From: Caldilineaceae bacterium
Lineage (GTDB): Bacteria > Chloroflexota > Anaerolineae > Caldilineales > Caldilineaceae
NCBI GenBank assembly: GCA_020634755.1
Contig: JACKBC010000012.1
Span: 1-64,000 of the forward strand
Direction: 5' to 3'
DNA length: 64,000 nt
This document shows, piece after piece, positions 62,501 to 64,000 of this stretch; position 1 is the stretch's first letter; every line of letters starts with the position of its first letter. The notes beneath the pieces are model-generated. The model saw only the letters and a program-made list of their open reading frames with translations, was not told where the DNA came from and made no database searches. A program made the translations under genes and the position numbers.

Positions 62501-64000
62501 GACACTGAGGCCGTTCCAGTTTCCACCCAGGTTGTTGCTGTTGCCGCGGTTAAAATTATCCAGAACCGCCGTGGCCGGGAAGGGCGCCGTACCGCCGCCC
62601 AACACGTGGAAGGTTAGGCCGTTGATGGTGCTTTCGCCATTGGCGGCCGTAATGCGCAGCTGGTGGGGGCCTACAGGCGTACCCGCCGGCATAGTGACGC
62701 CAATTTGGGTGTCGCTCCAGCTTGTGGTTGGCAGCACAAGCGCGCCATCCAAGGTCACTTGGCCCGTAGCGCCAAAGCCCAAGCCGCGGATGGTGAACGA
62801 GCCGCTGCCGTTCACATAGGGCTGCGAGACGGTAAACAGCTGTGGCGTGGTGGAAGCAACCGGGCACATGACCAATTGGGTCTGTCCACCCGGAATTTGA
62901 ATGGAGACGCCTACCTGTGTGGGCGCCAAGTCGGCGGGCACAATCAGACCGGGAATGGCTTCAAATTCGGCTGCAATGGTGCGGAACTCGGGCCGATAAT
63001 TTGGATTCAATTGGCCGGGTACGCCCGGATCGTTACCTACAAAGCGATACAGATTGGCGCAGACGCCGGAAGGCGTGGGGCAATTGATGCGGTTGGTCGA
63101 GGGCAGCAGCACATCGAAGAGGCCATTATAGTCGGACTCGACGGTGGTGACCAGCCGATTGGACCAATCGTAGATGCCCACGGGCGCAAAGGGAACGCCC
63201 GCCTTTTCGCCATAGAGCAGCGATTGCGGATTGGACGAGAAGTTTAGATCGTCCACCAGCAGACCCCAGAAGCGGCCCGGAATCTGAACATCGGTATACA
63301 AGTTGAAGGTCGGTACAATCGAGCGGCCGTTGTTGAGCGGCACCAGTTTGGTATCGCACAGCGGCTTGGCCGTTCCCTCAAAGGGTGATGTGATATCTTC
63401 AAAGGTAGGATTGAGCGTCGGCGTTGAGGCCGGCACAGTGATAGAGTTGCCTCCGTTGCCGGACGGATCCTCGAGCGTTAGTGGGCCATAGTTATCGGCG
63501 CCCACATTCTCAACGTCGACAATGTGCAGCGCGCCGGCACAGATGGGCGGCGGCACCTGCGGAATAAACTGATCTCCGTTGCCAATGTTGATATCTTCTT
63601 CGCGGGTTACCTTATAGATGGCCCGCGTGGGATGAACCGCATCGGCGCCAAATACGTCCGCCTCGGTGGGAATCTCCACCTGGACCAGGTAATCGCGTCC
63701 ACCGGGCAAAGGCTGAAGCGCGCCGCTGCTGCAGCTGCCGGTCGTTGGGTCGAATGTGCCCGGCGTGAGCTGCGCCCCATTCACAATGTAACAGCCGTCG
63801 CCAAAGCCGTAGTTACCATCCACCGCCGAGAAGCCAGCCTGGAACTGTATGCCCATGAGCGGACCTTCCAGACAGTCGGCATCCGCATTGGTGACCCGCT
63901 GATCGGCTGGATACGCCAGGCGGTCGCCGTTTACGTCGCGCGGCACACAATTGCCGTCGTCGTTTAAGCCGGGGCGCTGCCAGGTTTCGGTGACATAGGT
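59546..64000 (-). CDS. Giant exported beta-helix/jelly-roll protein (5' end outside window)
   Basis: The frame is open to the right edge: residues TYVTETWQRPGLNDDGNC precede the GTG at 63946, so the N-terminus is missing. About 1484 residues are visible. Order in the chain: an N-terminal region with SdrD-B-like features (GRFWGLLVDDLNFSS; VGIYDWSNRL), an IPT/TIG domain (FTIRGLGFGATGQVTLDG), a ~200-residue jelly-roll (DNFNRGNSNNLGGNWN...), a right-handed beta-helix (NTVQNNGGAYGAV, GGGMTVYGYSP, GGGIRFLQAGN), a poly-Gly linker (residues near GGGGGGGGGG) and a second jelly-roll copy (DDFNRGTGATTALGANWS) at the end. A secreted carbohydrate-binding or adhesion protein. Upstream gene of the minus-strand block. 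Confidence 0.85.
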   Translation of the reverse strand, partial: TYVTETWQRPGLNDDGNCVPRDVNGDRLAYPADQRVTNADADCLEGPLMGIQFQAGFSAVDGNYGFGDGCYIVNGAQLTPGTFDPTTGSCSSGALQPLPGGRDYLVQVEIPTEADVFGADAVHPTRAIYKVTREEDINIGNGDQFIPQVPPPICAGALHIVDVENVGADNYGPLTLEDPSGNGGNSITVPASTPTLNPTFEDITSPFEGTAKPLCDTKLVPLNNGRSIVPTFNLYTDVQIPGRFWGLLVDDLNFSSNPQSLLYGEKAGVPFAPVGIYDWSNRLVTTVESDYNGLFDVLLPSTNRINCPTPSGVCANLYRFVGNDPGVPGQLNPNYRPEFRTIAAEFEAIPGLIVPADLAPTQVGVSIQIPGGQTQLVMCPVASTTPQLFTVSQPYVNGSGSFTIRGLGFGATGQVTLDGALVLPTTSWSDTQIGVTMPAGTPVGPHQLRITAANGESTINGLTFHVLGGGTAPFPATAVLDNFNRGNSNNLGGNWNGLSVGYQIRDNALRVYAGAALSLPLWATSFGANQEAYFTFTDVSTTPGLLGADTQGLILKRTSAPGIGNTNLIAVLYDYTNSSVLIYTQAGSLLTVTLQGTLSGVTFANGDRLGARALSNGAVEVYKNSTLIGSVNVTSGPNPWATTLAQGGGQIGLRFTGTSGGNNSSPSAGDARIDNFGGGNVAASTGGSYTPHVYEVGPGKAYATIQSAIDAAQASNGNDLVVVYPGQPDLSNPRYNPRGAYYENLIINSPIKLQGVGPGGFQGATYVPGSIIDGGAFGGDGVVADNWYTTIGGITWDGNQEIYDGAVVSIFAHAAGSAAFTDSYKASIDGFDLRGGNQQGFPGNINEIGGLPTGQPANLITQGGAIFANGYARYLQITNNTVQNNGGAYGAVRIGTPDLPAPDTNNHNENVRIAHNRIILNAGTNLAGGIGLFAGADHYEVAQNDLCGNFSAEYGGGMTVYGYSPNGVVHDNRIYFNRSYDEGGGVMIAGQLPADPATLSPGSGPTDIYNNVIQANLANDDGGGIRFLQAGNFVMNVYNNMIVNNVSTHEGGGIGLNDAPSVRIFNNTIMKNQTTATAVTSNGLPAPAGLSTSQNSALLQAALPGGSPSFSNPLLFNNIFWDNRAGTLNLGQSTVTGLSNADADRWDLGVADGTGVLAPTNSIIQQNAGAHPYTTSASNSTSDPAVITPYDIAVAFNGWRTNPNFIGAILVAVDLPPSLLGNYHIPGTSPAVNLGAASKSGVNAPTSDIDGDARPSAPGFEAGADEIAGGSGGGGGGGGGGGTVPFPATGLLDDFNRGTGATTALGANWSGNTATNQFRINSSNVQSRNSAGGNIWWNQTIFGANQEAYMTLVSIGTSNNRTTRWQGLLLKFNGVDPNNVSATGIDVRYRTTTGVTVRTKAANGAWIEQATFPATFNTNDVLGARAQADGTVSVYLNGVLVGSVNVTQGATPWSTTLAQGGGWIGATYSFNNGRFDNFSGGNMP

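Noticed and set aside
59546..63946. A complete gene starting at the GTG at 63946
   Set aside because: The frame remains open to 64000, so the true start lies outside the window.

Overview
This window looks like a Chloroflexota (Anaerolineae/Caldilineae/Ardenticatenia-like) chromosome. The base composition is fairly GC-rich. Large exported proteins carry Pro/Thr-rich linkers, CSLREA and beta-helix domains, PKD-like repeats and a recurring C-terminal [YFW]LP tail. tRNA genes mostly lack an encoded CCA, and a cbb3-type oxidase is present. No rRNA, transposase, integrase or phage gene was seen. Species cannot be assigned from sequence alone.

Layout. 1-1711: 3'-truncated membrane-anchored surface protein (minus). 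1856-6099: CCA-adding-type nucleotidyltransferase and a molybdopterin operon moeA-moaC-moaDE (minus). 6568-9991: ThDP-dependent enzyme and a 2-ketoglutaric-semialdehyde-type aldehyde dehydrogenase (plus). 10240-11788: RNase P RNA, six tRNAs (Leu, Ala, Gly, Phe, Gln, His) and terminators. 11880-12990: a duplicated ribbon-helix-helix-like protein and a headless SH3b/lamin-tail gene. 13648-15844: an OmpR-type two-component system. 17248-24912: a seven-gene cbb3-type oxidase operon that ends in a 1118-residue haem-copper-oxidase-like protein. 25354-30087: lipoprotein, phospholipase C-like phosphoesterase, YeaQ-like protein and an FN3 surface protein. 30346-35043: a split MprF-like pair, AI-2E-type permease, rhomboid-like protein and DUF1003 protein. 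35083-38137: a glycolipid operon (GT28-like, DedA, GT4) with overlapping genes, followed by a lipase. 39446-43229: secreted protein, YkvA-like protein and PhoX-like phosphatase. 43725-64000: a long minus-strand block of exported proteins. It holds a subtilase, a CopC-CopD fusion, a CSLREA beta-helix protein, a membrane-anchored protein, three consecutive cupredoxin or multicopper-oxidase proteins, and a very large 5'-truncated beta-helix/jelly-roll protein.

How it fits together. The chromosome encodes aerobic respiration (cbb3 oxidase), membrane lipid modification (glycolipid synthases and MprF-like modules) and a large secreted set for phosphate or lipid hydrolysis, proteolysis and copper or metal oxidation. 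The CopC-CopD gene and the three cupredoxin genes on one strand suggest coordinated copper handling. This last point is inference.

The most unusual feature is intergenic. At least seven families of short (about 60-100 bp) imperfect palindromes with terminal inverted repeats sit between genes. There are also three arrays of a hairpin whose stem is constant and whose loop varies. The largest array is twelve 36-bp units directly upstream of the cbb3 operon.
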